From assembly GCA_021234535.1 (NCBI GenBank), contig CM037845.1:3314501-3378500 (forward strand): 64,000 bases of DNA. Direction: 5' to 3'. How positions within the stretch are numbered: position 1 is the stretch's first letter; each line of letters opens with the position of its first letter. Below the pieces are notes generated by a model. It searched no databases and was not told the origin of the DNA. It saw only the letters and a list, made by a program, of their open reading frames with translations. Below are positions 48,081 to 59,099 of this stretch, piece by piece. The translations under genes and the position numbers were made by a program. This DNA comes from Stichopus chloronotus. Lineage: Eukaryota; Echinodermata; Holothuroidea; Aspidochirotida; Stichopodidae.

Positions 48081-49609
48081 ATAAATATCGGCAGTGAATC
48101 ACAAAGTTGTTTGACTTTCTGGTTACCATTCAGATTTGACTAATAAACCTTGCAGCATCTGTAGCTTGTTTTGCATGGTTAATCCGTAATTGTTCGCAAA
48201 CTCGTGGAATGGCTTAGCCTTGAATTGATCCATGTTTGTGCTGGAGGTATTGTTTTGATGTTACGTATTTTAGAAATGGTTTTCCCCTTGTCGCACTGTG
48301 TTTGAATGAACCTTGTAGTCCATTGTGGAATTTTTAATAGTCGCCATTTATCAGTTGCCACAAAAAATTAGACTCATGCAAATTTTTGTCGTGAGCATCG
48401 TCCAGCTCTGTGGTACCATTGTTCAAGTTCTCGTGGCAACCAACAGAAGAGGGGGTCATAGAGTGCTACGTTACACCATCACATTGACAAGGATAATCTG
48501 CACAAGAAGGGTAAACTTTGATTACCGTGTATACTGTGTGTGCTATTTGTAAACAGTATAGGCACAGGGTCATAACATGTTTTCATTAACATTTGTGTAT
48601 GTTTGCTTTGAAACATATTTCCTGTGATTGTGTGAATTTGAGCAGAATTTCCATGTGTCTCATGATTACGGGAGGGGGAGGGGAAGGAGGAAGGTAAGGG
48701 AAAGATGATGGGCATGTCCAATGTACTCCTGAATCATTCTTAGCATGTCCGAAGACAATATCCCTGTCTTTCTCATTTTCAAGTTCCTCGTCAGAGCAGC
48801 CCAAAGACAGCATTCATCGGCTTCTGCCCTTCTTTCAATGATCCATTTGTGAACTTTATTTCGACAAAATCCAAAGTTGATTTTCTGGGGATTTTTTTAT
48901 CTGATATTTAAACTGAAAGTGAAATGTGGTGTACCAAAGGAAAATAAACTTTTCAAGTATCCCATACGCAGTTCTTGTTTTAATTGGCCATCTCATAGCA
49001 ATGGCAGTGTTTTTTGTCACAGCATAGACAGTTATGTACTTTTCACATGCCTTAATCTGTGGGCATATTTTCTTCAAAAAGGACTATCTTGAACACTAAC
49101 AGGATGAGAATCAAGGCAGAAAAATATTTCATATCATGTCTTTTAAAGTAGATTTAGTTGGGTGTCTACAGAACTAAGGTCTAAGACCCTACGGAAAAGT
49201 GCGTGAATACCCAACTAACTGCAAAACTTCGGTTCTTTCGCTCAAAGGGTTTTGGAATTTTTACAGGCAAGTCATACTGGTCGTCATTGTAGCCAGAGAA
49301 TTACAGTTGGTGGTTCTCATTGACCAGGGTGTCCACATGTGCACATCCAATATCAAATTGTCTGTTTTTTTTCCCATGGTTTTCAGCATTTCATTGATGA
49401 CTTGCATTGATAATGCTCTGTAACTTGTGATTGGTAAAAGCATAATGTCAGTGCCTAAGCTATAGACAAGTTGTACAGATTATAAGGGCATGGCTGTGTT
49501 GTGTCTGTGAAGTGGACATATCTGAAAAAAATTACGCATGAAGAACAACAAAGATCAGTGGTGGATTTGCCCTCATGACAGCCCATGATCTGTATGTGCA
49601 AGAATTGTT

Positions 49610-49955
49610 AGGGACCGCATCTGCACGTACTACCCAGGAATGCACTGGCACATGCAGGCATTAGCTGGGAATGTGTCTTCCCTTGTGAAGATATTAGCTT
49701 GGAATGCATCTACACATGTATGCAGGTATTAGCTAGTTGCATGGGAAAACATATGCAGGTGTTAGTTGGGAATGCATCTTCATATGCGGGTATTAGCTGA
49801 GAAAGCATCTACCCAGGTATGTGCTAGGAATGTATTGACACATGCAGGTATCAGTTGGGAATGCATTTACACATGCCAGCAGTAGCTAGAAATGCATCTT
49901 CATGAAGGCACTAACCAGGAATGCATTTACACATGCAGATATTAGCTGGGAATCT
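49610..49955 (+). repeat. ~31 bp minisatellite, about 11 units
   Basis: Unit approximates ACATGCAGGTATTAGCTGGG followed by AATGCATCTAC. Spacing is irregular and the 3' units are shorter. Confidence 0.85.
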
Positions 49956-49999
49956 ACAATTTCTTCTAAATTTCTCCATACTTAGTGAACCTTCAGTAT

Positions 50000-52390
50000 A
50001 TTTCATTCTCTTGTATGTCTTATTGTGTAATCTTACCTCCATGTCACATTATTAGTTTCATGATCAGACAGTGCTCTTTATCTGTACTTAGTGTGTTGAT
50101 ATCAACAGTTCCTTGATCACAGATGATTATATAAGTAGGTTCTCTTTTTCGTCTCTTGAAATAGTCCTTTTGAGTTCCTCCTTGAGATGGTTGGTATTGT
50201 AATCTGCTCCTCTGCTAAAATAATAAAATACCCGCTGTCTAAATGACTTGGTATTCCACCTACCTCTCCCCCTATATTGAGTAATCCTTTTTATTTCTCT
50301 CAGTAACTTGCATCAGGGTCACATACCATGCCCTAATTTAGCATAGTTGCTATGGTAATCATTCTTAGAATTGCTAACTTCCTTGAACTGCTTCCTTGAA
50401 ATTGGCAAAGATGTAAAGTTACCTTCTCTTAGATATCCTGGTAATTCTTGGCAAACTAGGAAGTATTATGTTGTTAACTACTGTAACAGCTTGAACTAGG
50501 ATAGTGATGTGGTATAACTATCTGCTTGTTTCTTAATTCGTATTTGATGTCCGGTTACGCTGAGGTGAACTCAGCAGGTGAGATAACTCTGTAGGATCAA
50601 GCTCAACAGGATCAGTGTAGAACCACACTTCGACTTTATTTATTGGATTCTAATGATCAGAGTGGGCACCAACTTCAGTTGGCTTTGTTGGTCGATAAAG
50701 GTAGGTACTGTTTATACTCTACATCTAAGGTATTGGTCAACTTTTGTCTAAGTCAATCCAAGCCTTGTTTGCATTCTCAAATTCTTTCCCAATTTAAACT
50801 ACCATAGCAGCCATGCTTCTTTGTGGTATTCACATCATAGAAATATCCTTGTACCTTTCTCACACTATTGCATTGTTTGACTATGTACAAAGTGCATACA
50901 AATATAGTTCTATCAATATGCCCCCAATGTTCTTAATTAGCCTTGTTTGTCTTTCGTGAGAGAGATCAACAGTTATTTCTTATGTCCCAACTTGCTTGCC
51001 CCCAGAATGGCATGTATGGACAGCTGTCTTTACTGCACGGCATCAATCACTCATTATTCATTGAGTATGTCATGAGAAACATTACTGTTGTGACAATGGC
51101 ACTCACCGGCATAATGCTATAGAGGCCAGTCTGAGCACAATGTACACCCAGTCTATACAGGCTGTATGTCTTTTGATTGTCAATTCGATTGACTAGAGGA
51201 AAACAATCAGTTGCTGTTTGTGTAGTGTATGTATGATTAACTCGATCGTGCGATGCTAAAATAGTTCACATTTCACTGTCACTCCATCATAAAGCTGGCG
51301 TAACATGTGAATTAGGCAACAAAGTTGAAAAGTGTCATATCAGCATGATTACATTAATGTTAATAGGGTTTTGTATATCGATATACCCTCATGCTAAGCC
51401 TGTCTAAGGTAGCAAAGAAATTCACATGCATGAATTGTCACTAAACTTTTGATCGGTCAAGTAACGTTTGCTGAAATGAATTGTGATCACGGTGGATTAA
51501 TGTTCATACCTTGCTGCAAGTAAGAAGTAAAAGTGAAAACAACTACTTGGCAAAGCTGTCTATTTCATCTTTGTGTGGAGATTTTATAATGCCTTAAAAC
51601 TGCATGTTCAAGTGCTGCATGGTCAGGTTCTAGTCATGCGCTTTTAATTTTTGCATTAAAGATGCATTTTGAGAAGTGATTTATAACCGCATTCAGGAGA
51701 GCTATTTTCTTCCTGAAGGAGGTCATTAATTTCTACAGTATTAGTTTCAGCTAGTGTCAAGTGCACGTAATGGGAACTAAGTTTGAATTGCATCAGGTTT
51801 GAAAATTATGTTGGAAGATTTATTAATGCAAGCATAAAAGTTTTAAGTCACTTTGGCGATAAACAATTGTGATACTCTGGAACAGGGAAAGAGCTACCAA
51901 AACATTGTTATCAAAGTCGATTTCTCCCTCCTGAATTTTTTGTTCCCCTGGTATTGTGTTGACACAATCAACAGGCAGACTAATCAAATCTTAAATTGTT
52001 TTAGTTCCCCCTCCCCTTCCCCATCTCCTAATGGAATTCCGTTAATTTAGGTAACTCTCTAAGCTGTCCAGGATACACAAGAAGTGACTTTCAAATCATT
52101 TTGTATGTTTTTGCCAAAGTTAGTGTAAATTATTGTCATGGCAACTAAGAAGAGTATTATTGCATCTGCTTGACAATGTTTAAAAAGAAAAAAGTCTGTA
52201 GCATTAGTAAGAGAAAATATGAGAAATGGAAGAGTATCGCAGGTTTAATGTTTGACGTTTAATTAATCTCATTGGACAAAAAATATTGTCCACACATAGG
52301 AGGGATTAAGTTTTATACTTTGAAACTGCATAAAAAAATTCTCTACTGCAAAGATTTTGTTCACCAAGATTTTCTGTAGGTGATGTTTGC
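50000..52390. other. Intron 2, nothing recognised
   Basis: No repeat partner or exon seen by eye. Confidence 0.5.
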
Positions 52391-52397
52391 CTTTCGC

Positions 52398-52535
52398 ATT
52401 GTAGATATAGTCCTTCCCTCTTAGCTTAATACACTAATGCATTGTTCATTCAACTTAATGTGGGGTGAACAATCCAAGTAAGAAGTAACTATAGTCAATC
52501 GTGATTACCCACACCAGTGAGTTGAGAAGTTCTCA
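52398..52535 (+). repeat. Copy of the GAGTTGTGGGGA family
   Basis: Contains the TAGATATAGTCCTTCCC block, CACTAATGCATTGTTC, and ends ACCCACACCAGTGAGTTG. Within intron 2 of the main gene. Confidence 0.55.
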
Positions 52536-52974
52536 ACTACTAGCGGATGTTATAAAGTGTGTATGAGGCAGCCAATTTCATATTTTTCCCGGTACACTTG
52601 TCATTTAGTGTGACTTGAAGATCGGAAATGTTGTGTGTATATGCAAAAAAAAGAGAAGACATTAAAATTTCGTGTCCAAAAGTTTAGTTTGCCTTTTAAT
52701 TGCATCACTCAGACAATTTGGGAAACAAATGTTTCACGGGGATTAATCATTGCCATATAATTTCAATTTCTTATAACATGATGGCAAAATGTCTTAAATA
52801 TGATAATGCAGTGTGGTTGATGGTTTTCATTCAGCTATTTCGTATGTTTCTTTGAACAAGCCAATGGGAAGGATACTTGTACCAGTAATGAATATTCAGT
52901 TGGTGATAATAGCAGAGCTATTGCTGACGCTGTCATAAGGTAGAACAAGGTAATGGCAGTGTGGGATATAGGCT

Positions 52975-53500
52975 ATATTAATCATTAAAAATGTCAAAAA
53001 TAGCCACAAATTCCTTCAAAATAGAAATATTGACGATATTATAGGTAAATTCGTATTTAAATCTGCAACATGAATAAACATTAGCTAAGTATGCAAATTT
53101 ATGACATCAAAAGATGGACTCCTTTGGAGTATGTCTTAGTTATCCTTTGTTTCCTTAACCTGTATTTCAAGGACAATTGAGAATCTTATATGCCCCGAGG
53201 GCTTTGTTTTGGAAGCAAATTTATTCTGCTTCTTTACAAATATTTCTATCACCTACAGATGAGAAACCTTGTATTTAAGTAATTAAGAGATTAAGTGTAC
53301 AGGTATACAGGCGTAAAAAAAGGAATGCCTACAGTGTGCATCAGTTCATGTCATCTTATTTGCATTTTCAGCAAACTTTGAATGGCCATATCTCAAAAAC
53401 TGGAGTAGATAGATAGCAACACAACTCCAACAGATTTTAATTCAGGGCTTCACTCTGCAACTTCGGATAAAGCCAGCTCATCTATGTGTGTCACACCGCC
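52975..53500 (+). repeat. ~500 bp dispersed repeat, copy 1
   Basis: Matches 58420-58925 through many blocks, for example ATGAATAAACATTAGCTAAG, TATGCAAATTT, CCTTTGTTTCCTTAACCTGT, ATTTCAAGGACA, ATATCTCAAAAACTGG and CAACAGATTTTAA. Ends near GTCACACCGCCTTTA. Confidence 0.85.
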
Positions 53501-53804
53501 TTTAGATTTTCCATGCTGTTTCCATCGCTGTTCAAAGTAGTGTCAGTCGTTTTCATTCATTTGGTGATGTATGTTTATGACCAAGCTTTAATCATGTGTA
53601 CATGTAGCAATAAAGAAAAACTCCAGATCAAGTATTGCCTTTTCCTCCTGGTTTTAATGTACACACACAATCACTTTAATGTGGCAGATATCAACATTTT
53701 CAGTGATGTCATAGTTGCATGCGATCACAATTCAAGCATCGCCCCACTCGTCGGGAGTAATCTGTGCGGGATTATCTCTTCTTCTCCGTGCAAGGTGCAC
53801 TAAT

Positions 53805-55315
53805 TGCGAGCAATCATATTGTCAGACAAGCTCTGATCAAGCATAATGTGTATTATGTGAAGATTCAGCAGAAAAATTACAAACGCCAATTTTGTGAAAA
53901 AAAAAAAATAGTCCTGCCTCAAATTAGTAGCCTCTAGGTTACAACTAATTACCCTGCAGTATTGTAAACTAGAGCATCATGTCATTGCCATGGCGTATTA
54001 AATTTGCAGTCAGAACTTTTTCTCTCTGTTCTTATTTCCTTTTGAGGATGTTCTTTAACGTCAAGTGCGGCTTCAGGCTTTCAGTGCATGCCGATGCTCT
54101 GCAGCGTACCTCACGGCTTGATAGCTGTCCCGTCTCTGTTTATTAATGTATTCAAAAGTTTAAGCCAGGCGACAATATGTACTTTTTTTTTGCACCAGGT
54201 CCGACGGTAAGAGACTGTTTTAAATGCAGGCTGGATTTCTTTATCCCACTTCACCGGTCTGAGTCATTGTACACTTGTTTCATTTTGCAAGCAAAACAAT
54301 CCTCAAGTATGGGACTTTCTAATAGTGGAAGGATACATAGAGGGTGCTTGATGCAGCATGGAGTATGTTTTAAGTGATATGCCTTTTCCTTGCTGCCTTT
54401 TGTCTTCCCTTTGTATGTACCAAGTGCCGGTTTCCAAGAGGAAATAGTAGGAAGGATATCTTGCCTCAGGTTTAAACCCATAGGCCCAAATTTGTGACGA
54501 ACACAAGGTGAAAAAATAACAGAAACCAGAGGGAAAGGAATAGAGAAGACGGAAGGAGTAAAATATCACCATCGTCGTGCATTTTAATCAGCTTCAATAG
54601 CTTAAAAGATTGGTTTCTGTTTCAAACCCAGAGTTTGAACCAAGAAGGTCGAGGTGACAGCCGGAAGGTCTCCTGTTTTTGCGCTAGTTCAAAGTCAGCA
54701 GTAGTACAACTCCAAGCTGTGTTTATTTTTAAAGCAACATAGTGGACTTTTGATTGTCTTGATGTGGAAACTTCACTGGAAAGAATATATAAATATAAAG
54801 CTTTGGCTGAATTAAGAGCATGTTCATGGTGTGAAATGCAATTTAGAGTCATACAGGCAGCAGTCGCCCAAGGTTACTCTAAGCCAGGGAAATGCAGGCT
54901 AATTTTACTTCTGTGGATGTGGGAGGATATGTGAATGAGATATCTGTATCCCTAGCAAGTTGCAAAGATGATCATGTACGGATTGTCATCCAGTCACTGT
55001 TCTAGCTTCTACAGTATTACTGCCATAATGTGTATCAATATTTGGTCAGATTTCCAAATATCAATAGATCAATAAATAAAATGAAATAAATACATGAATG
55101 AATGATCATGGGAGGATGGGTGAATGAATGACTGAATTTGCTGTGATTGGCAAAGTGAAGAAGAACATTTTTACTGTCACTGTTTTGCATAATGAATATT
55201 CGGGGGACATGCAGAGGAAGACAACACACGAAGTTACTCTCCCTCATAATTTTCTGACAAAAGGTTGTGAACTATCATCACAGGGTATGTTAAATTAACT
55301 TGAGAGTGCAGTTTA
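53805..55315. other. Intron 2, nothing recognised
   Basis: Frames at 54177-54852 on both strands overlap each other and look like chance; a cluster of TGAATGAATGA words at 55093-55135 is a short simple repeat. Confidence 0.5.
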
Positions 55316-55318
55316 TTT

Positions 55319-55570
55319 ACTTCACTCACTAACTTGTCTTAACACAACAATTTGGATGTATAAATTGTCAGTACCTCCACACTTTTGTCTCTTCAAGATG
55401 ACAGAATGGGAAGAAGGGGCTTAGTCCTGTATTATACTGGAGGGCACCAGATATAGTGTGAATGATCACCAGTACTCATGGGACAATAGGTGGGAGTGCA
55501 CATGTTGTGTTGAGATAGGTAAGTGAGTTATTTGCAAATAACCAAACAAGATAAGTTTTTGGATATTGGA
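55319..55570 (+). repeat. GTAAGT-bearing repeat, copy next to exon 3
   Basis: Contains CACCAGTACTCATGGGAC, GGGAGTGCACATGTTGTG and GATAG|GTAAGTGAGTT (GT at 55519), with an insertion of about 80 bp relative to the 26 kb copy. It ends only about 50 bp before exon 3 of the main gene. Confidence 0.65.
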
Positions 55571-55614
55571 CACAGGAAATATTATTTTTCTCTGTGTTTT
55601 TGTCTTATTTACAG

Positions 55615-55661
55615 ATCATCAACTCCATTTTTGTCCATGGCTCACAACTCTGATGATGAAG
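55615..55661 (+). CDS. Exon 3 (residues 60-76), contains possible internal start
   Basis: A 47 nt exon preceded by TTTTTGTCTTATTTACAG and followed by GAAG|GTATGT, both close to consensus. It encodes SSTPFLSMAHNSDDE. The ATG at 55637 sits in TGTCCATGG, a good Kozak context with G at +4, so transcripts from a downstream promoter could begin translation here at residue 68 and lose the basic N-terminus. The exon ends in phase 1 (G of a Glu codon), matching exon 4. Confidence 0.8.
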
Positions 55662-55761
55662 GTATGTACAGAATGTGTCAGTTCTCTTTATATACTTTCC
55701 AGGTTTGTATTGGTCTGTCCTTTACCCATACCTGCATTTACAGGATGATAACTCAGGAGGT

Positions 55762-55775
55762 GGGGGGGGGGGGGG
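55762..55775. repeat. Poly-G run (14 G)
   Basis: Run of G within intron 3, 100 bp downstream of exon 3. Confidence 0.85.
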
Positions 55776-56121
55776 AGAGACAGAAGGAGAGGGGATAAGA
55801 AGAGTTTGCAAGATAGAGTGTGAGAAATGTTTGAAATATAAAGAAACAGAACATCAATCCAGGAATAGGCTGGTTTTCATTGATAGGAGCTCATGTTTCT
55901 AATACATTTTGTTGAATAAATCAGCTACTTTTGTAATTCATCACCATAGTAACTTTCAGTGATCTCCAAACCTTCTCCGAGGAAAACAGAGAAAATATGT
56001 TCTGAGATACGCCATTCTCCACAATACCAATTTCCACTGAAAATTTTCAATGTGAATGAAAGTATGCTCCTTGTGCTCTAGAGATGAATATAATGCAATC
56101 ATCATCTCGTCTCATCCACAG

Positions 56122-56334
56122 AAGCAACCTCTCGGATCCACAAGAGTAGTGTCTCCCACGATCGGCTCAGGGACACCAGTTCTCCCGATATGTCTAGTCG
56201 AGGTTCTGAGGATGGAAGCGACAGACATGGTGCCTTTAACAGTAGGAAGATGAGTACCGGCCAAAAGGTGGCATCCACCCTAAGGAGTCTGGTCTCTGGA
56301 AAATCAAAACCAAATGAAAAAGTTGCCATTAAAG
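56122..56334 (+). CDS. Exon 4 (residues 76-147)
   Basis: A 213 nt exon, phase 1 at both ends, so skipping it would keep the frame. The acceptor is CATCCACAG after a CT-rich tract; the donor AAAG|GTTGGT is weaker than the others. The peptide is Ser/Asp/Arg-rich (for example RDTSSPDMSSRGSEDGS at 92-108, with a proline-directed SSP phospho-site) and becomes Lys-rich at 117-146. No globular fold is evident. Base composition is clearly higher in GC than the flanking introns, as expected of coding sequence. Confidence 0.85.
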
Positions 56335-56631
56335 GTTGGTGGGAGTGGTGACCGTAGTAGCCTACCCCTGTAACTGTTATTACTGTGGATCCATTGGTTG
56401 TTTGTTAGTACCGGTGCGTTGATAGTTTCATTACATGGACAACAATCGCAGGTTTTCTTCGTAGAGCTTTTGAGGAATCCAGAGGCAGAACAAGTTTACC
56501 ATTAACTATGTTGATGAAGTTTGCCTGGTAGCTTCATAAAATTTTGAGGCAAAACTAGTAGAAGACCCTACTTTTTGTCAAGTTGTCAAGTTTTTTAGTG
56601 ATGATTATCCACTTATGGCTTCACTTACCTC

Positions 56632-56682
56632 TCTCAACACAATAACTGCACTCGCACCTACTGTGCAAAGAGCGCTGGTAAC
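56632..56682 (-). repeat. GTAAGT-bearing repeat, inverted copy in intron 4
   Basis: On the minus strand it reads TTACCAGCGCTCTTTGCACA, then AGTGCAGTTATTGTGTTGAG and AGAG|GTAAGTGA. Same order of blocks as the + strand copies. Confidence 0.65.
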
Positions 56683-57079
56683 CTTTAACACCGCATTTGG
56701 CGCCCTTTGCTCTGACCTGACTAGTGTCTCCTTCTTGAGGTACTTTTGTCATCCTAGTAAACAAACTGTTTTCAGTTTTTGGTGAGGATTGCATTGAGTT
56801 TGCTTGAGCTATTTGTTTGTCCTTGTTATCTAGTGTAAGCCATCGTGTAATGCATGGCTTTGTTCCAGATTTTTAATGGATTGATCCTGTAGGTCTATAT
56901 GAGTAGAATTTCTCCATGCTATAATTATATTACATAAAGTTGTGTTGCTTCTGATTAAAGGCTTAGCAATCCCTGCCTCATGACTATTCATGATATAACA
57001 TTCAGAAAAGAAACGACAGAAAGTAGGGGAGTGATGAGGGTCATGGCTTAACATTTGCTTCAATTACTTTTAAATTCAG

Positions 57080-57198
57080 GTGAAGTGGCTCCAGAAATAA
57101 AGAAAGCCGCTGATCTCAACTTACCTCAGGAAGAAATATTGGAAATACTGAATGCGGTCAGTAGTCGGAACATGACGCAAGACGAGGCCATTCATGAG
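57080..57198 (+). CDS. Exon 5 (residues 147-186), helical segment
   Basis: A 119 nt exon with acceptor AAATTCAG and donor ATGAG|GTAAGA, entering in phase 1 and leaving in phase 0. It encodes GEVAPEIKKAADLNLPQEEI (147-166) and continues with LEILNAVSSRNMTQDEAIHE. The alternation of Leu/Ile/Val/Ala with charged residues predicts two amphipathic helices joined near RNMT (176-179), with D181-E182-A183 opening the second. This is the most family-like part of the visible protein and the best query for homology. A reading frame runs 72 nt past the donor, so a retained-intron form would add about 24 residues and stop at 57268-57270. Confidence 0.88.
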
Positions 57199-58419
57199 GT
57201 AAGAGAGAAACACTGCCGGGTGGAAACTCTCTGCTCTCAGGTGGCCCAGGCTTCTGTGGGCAGACCTTAACCCTGATCTAAATGTGCACGTCGTCTCCAT
57301 CACCCTTGCAGGAAACCTAACAGACATACTTCCTTTTTGTTTTTTTTCCCTTTGGTTTGGTTTTCTTTTGCTTAAAAACGGATGATGGAGTAGGTGTTAT
57401 GATTTACGTTAACAAAGTGCAAGAAATTTTGTCAGTAATCTAATGAATGACGACTGTGACATTCTATCATTTCACAGCTTAGTGATCATGTGTAGGATTC
57501 TGGCATATTTCTCTCTTGTTAGTGTTTTGATTCGATTTTTCTCTCCTCCCAATTGCTTCTGCTCTCTTAAAGGTGGATCCCAGGTAGTTGGCAAAAACAT
57601 TTTACAACATTTTCCTCTGGTGTCGTATTTCCACCAAATCAGCCCTCCATACGTCTCCAGTTGGATTACCCACTTAAAACTGTAACATCGATGACAATAT
57701 CAGGTGTTTAGTTTCGGTCATATCTGGTGTTCTTTACATCCAGGTTATTCTGGTCACAGGTCACTCTACATTCTATTCAAATGAGAATCGGAGGCCCAAC
57801 AAGTGCTGTCATTTCTTGTATCTTTAACAGTGGCTGCATGTGCCAACAAAAGAGTAGCAATCAGTATCTCTGCATTTTCAAACATTTTTTTGAAACACCC
57901 CATTGTTTGTAGTCTCCAGTTTACATTCCATACATTTGTTTTCAAATTGATAATTCTATGCATTTTGTTTTTATGCAGTATGCCTGTCATTGACTATTGC
58001 ATATTGCAATTGTTGAAGCTATTTGGACAGAGTGCTGTATTGTTATTCAGTTGTTCAGTTCTGGCATAGTGCCCTCCTATACTGTACTTCTACCAACCAG
58101 TTTAAGTTTTTACATACATGTATTTGCTTGCTCATTACGTCAGATGTTATCTGATCAATATATCTCCGTTTGACGTTTGTAAAACACAAACTAAAGTAGG
58201 CCTAATCATTGCGAAGGGTTGTAAAGACACAAGTCTCAAACTGCAACAGGCTGAATGCCCCCTTTTCTGAGATAAGGTTATCATTCAACATTCATCAGAA
58301 AAATTGACAGACTGTTCATATTTAAAGGTCGTGTGACATGAAAATGATATTTTGGAGTATTGGGTGCAGTAATTACAAGTAATAATAATAATTAATTCAA
58401 ATAATTTAAAATAATTAAA

Positions 58420-58930
58420 AGTGTTAAAAACAGTCACAAATTGCTTGAAAATTCATCAAACACTGACAATTTTACAGGCAAATTAGTCTCTCACAGCTAC
58501 ATCATGAATAAACATTGGCTAAGTATGCAAATTTGTGATATCAGGAGATGTACTCCTATGATATGTCTTATGTTAATCCTTTGTTTCTTTAACCTTTATT
58601 TCAAGGACATTAGAGAATCTCATACACCCAGAGGGTTTTATTTTGAAAGCATGCATTTTCTTCTTCAAAAATATCGATATCACTTACCAATGTGAAACAC
58701 AGTAATTAAGTTATTAAGAGGCAATATGGTTAACAAAAACAAATACCAGCACAGGCAATGCTCCACATCATCTGTTTTGCATTTTTTGAAAACTTTGAAA
58801 AGTAATATCTCAAAAACTGGTAATAGGTATGAATGAAATTTCAACAGATTTTAACTCAGGAATTTACTTTGCCTCTTCTGAATGAAGGGTGCTCTTTTCT
58901 AGATGCATGTCACACAGCCTTTAAGTCACC
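58420..58930 (+). repeat. ~500 bp dispersed repeat, copy 2
   Basis: Same order and orientation as 52975-53500; ends GTCACACAGCCTTTAAG about 130 bp before exon 6. No TIR and no poly-A tail were seen, so the class is open (SINE-like, or a remnant of a larger element). Confidence 0.85.
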
Positions 58931-59060
58931 AATACTTCAATGATGAGTAATTTCATTTTTCGTCCAATTATTTCATCCATTGTGAAACTGATAATTCATG
59001 GCTTCTTCCGTTTGTTTCCCTCGCACTGTTGATTCAAAACGTTTTGGTTTCGTTCGACAG

Positions 59061-59096
59061 GCTCAAATGCGGGCGTTACGAAGAGAGAAGGAAAAG
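59061..59096 (+). CDS. Exon 6, 36 nt micro-exon (residues 187-198)
   Basis: Acceptor TTCGTTCGACAG and donor AAAAG|GTAAGA bound a 36 nt exon encoding AQMRALRREKEK in phase 0 on both sides. It extends the second helix of exon 5 with a strongly basic/acidic heptad-like stretch. Because it is 12 codons and phase-neutral it could be alternatively spliced without frame change. Flanking introns are 1.86 kb and 3.65 kb. Confidence 0.82.
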
Positions 59097-59099
59097 GTA

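Noticed and set aside
57055..57270. Single 71-codon frame extending past exon 5
   Set aside because: Its downstream third crosses a consensus donor (ATGAG|GTAAGA) and loses coding character; splicing to exon 6 fits better.
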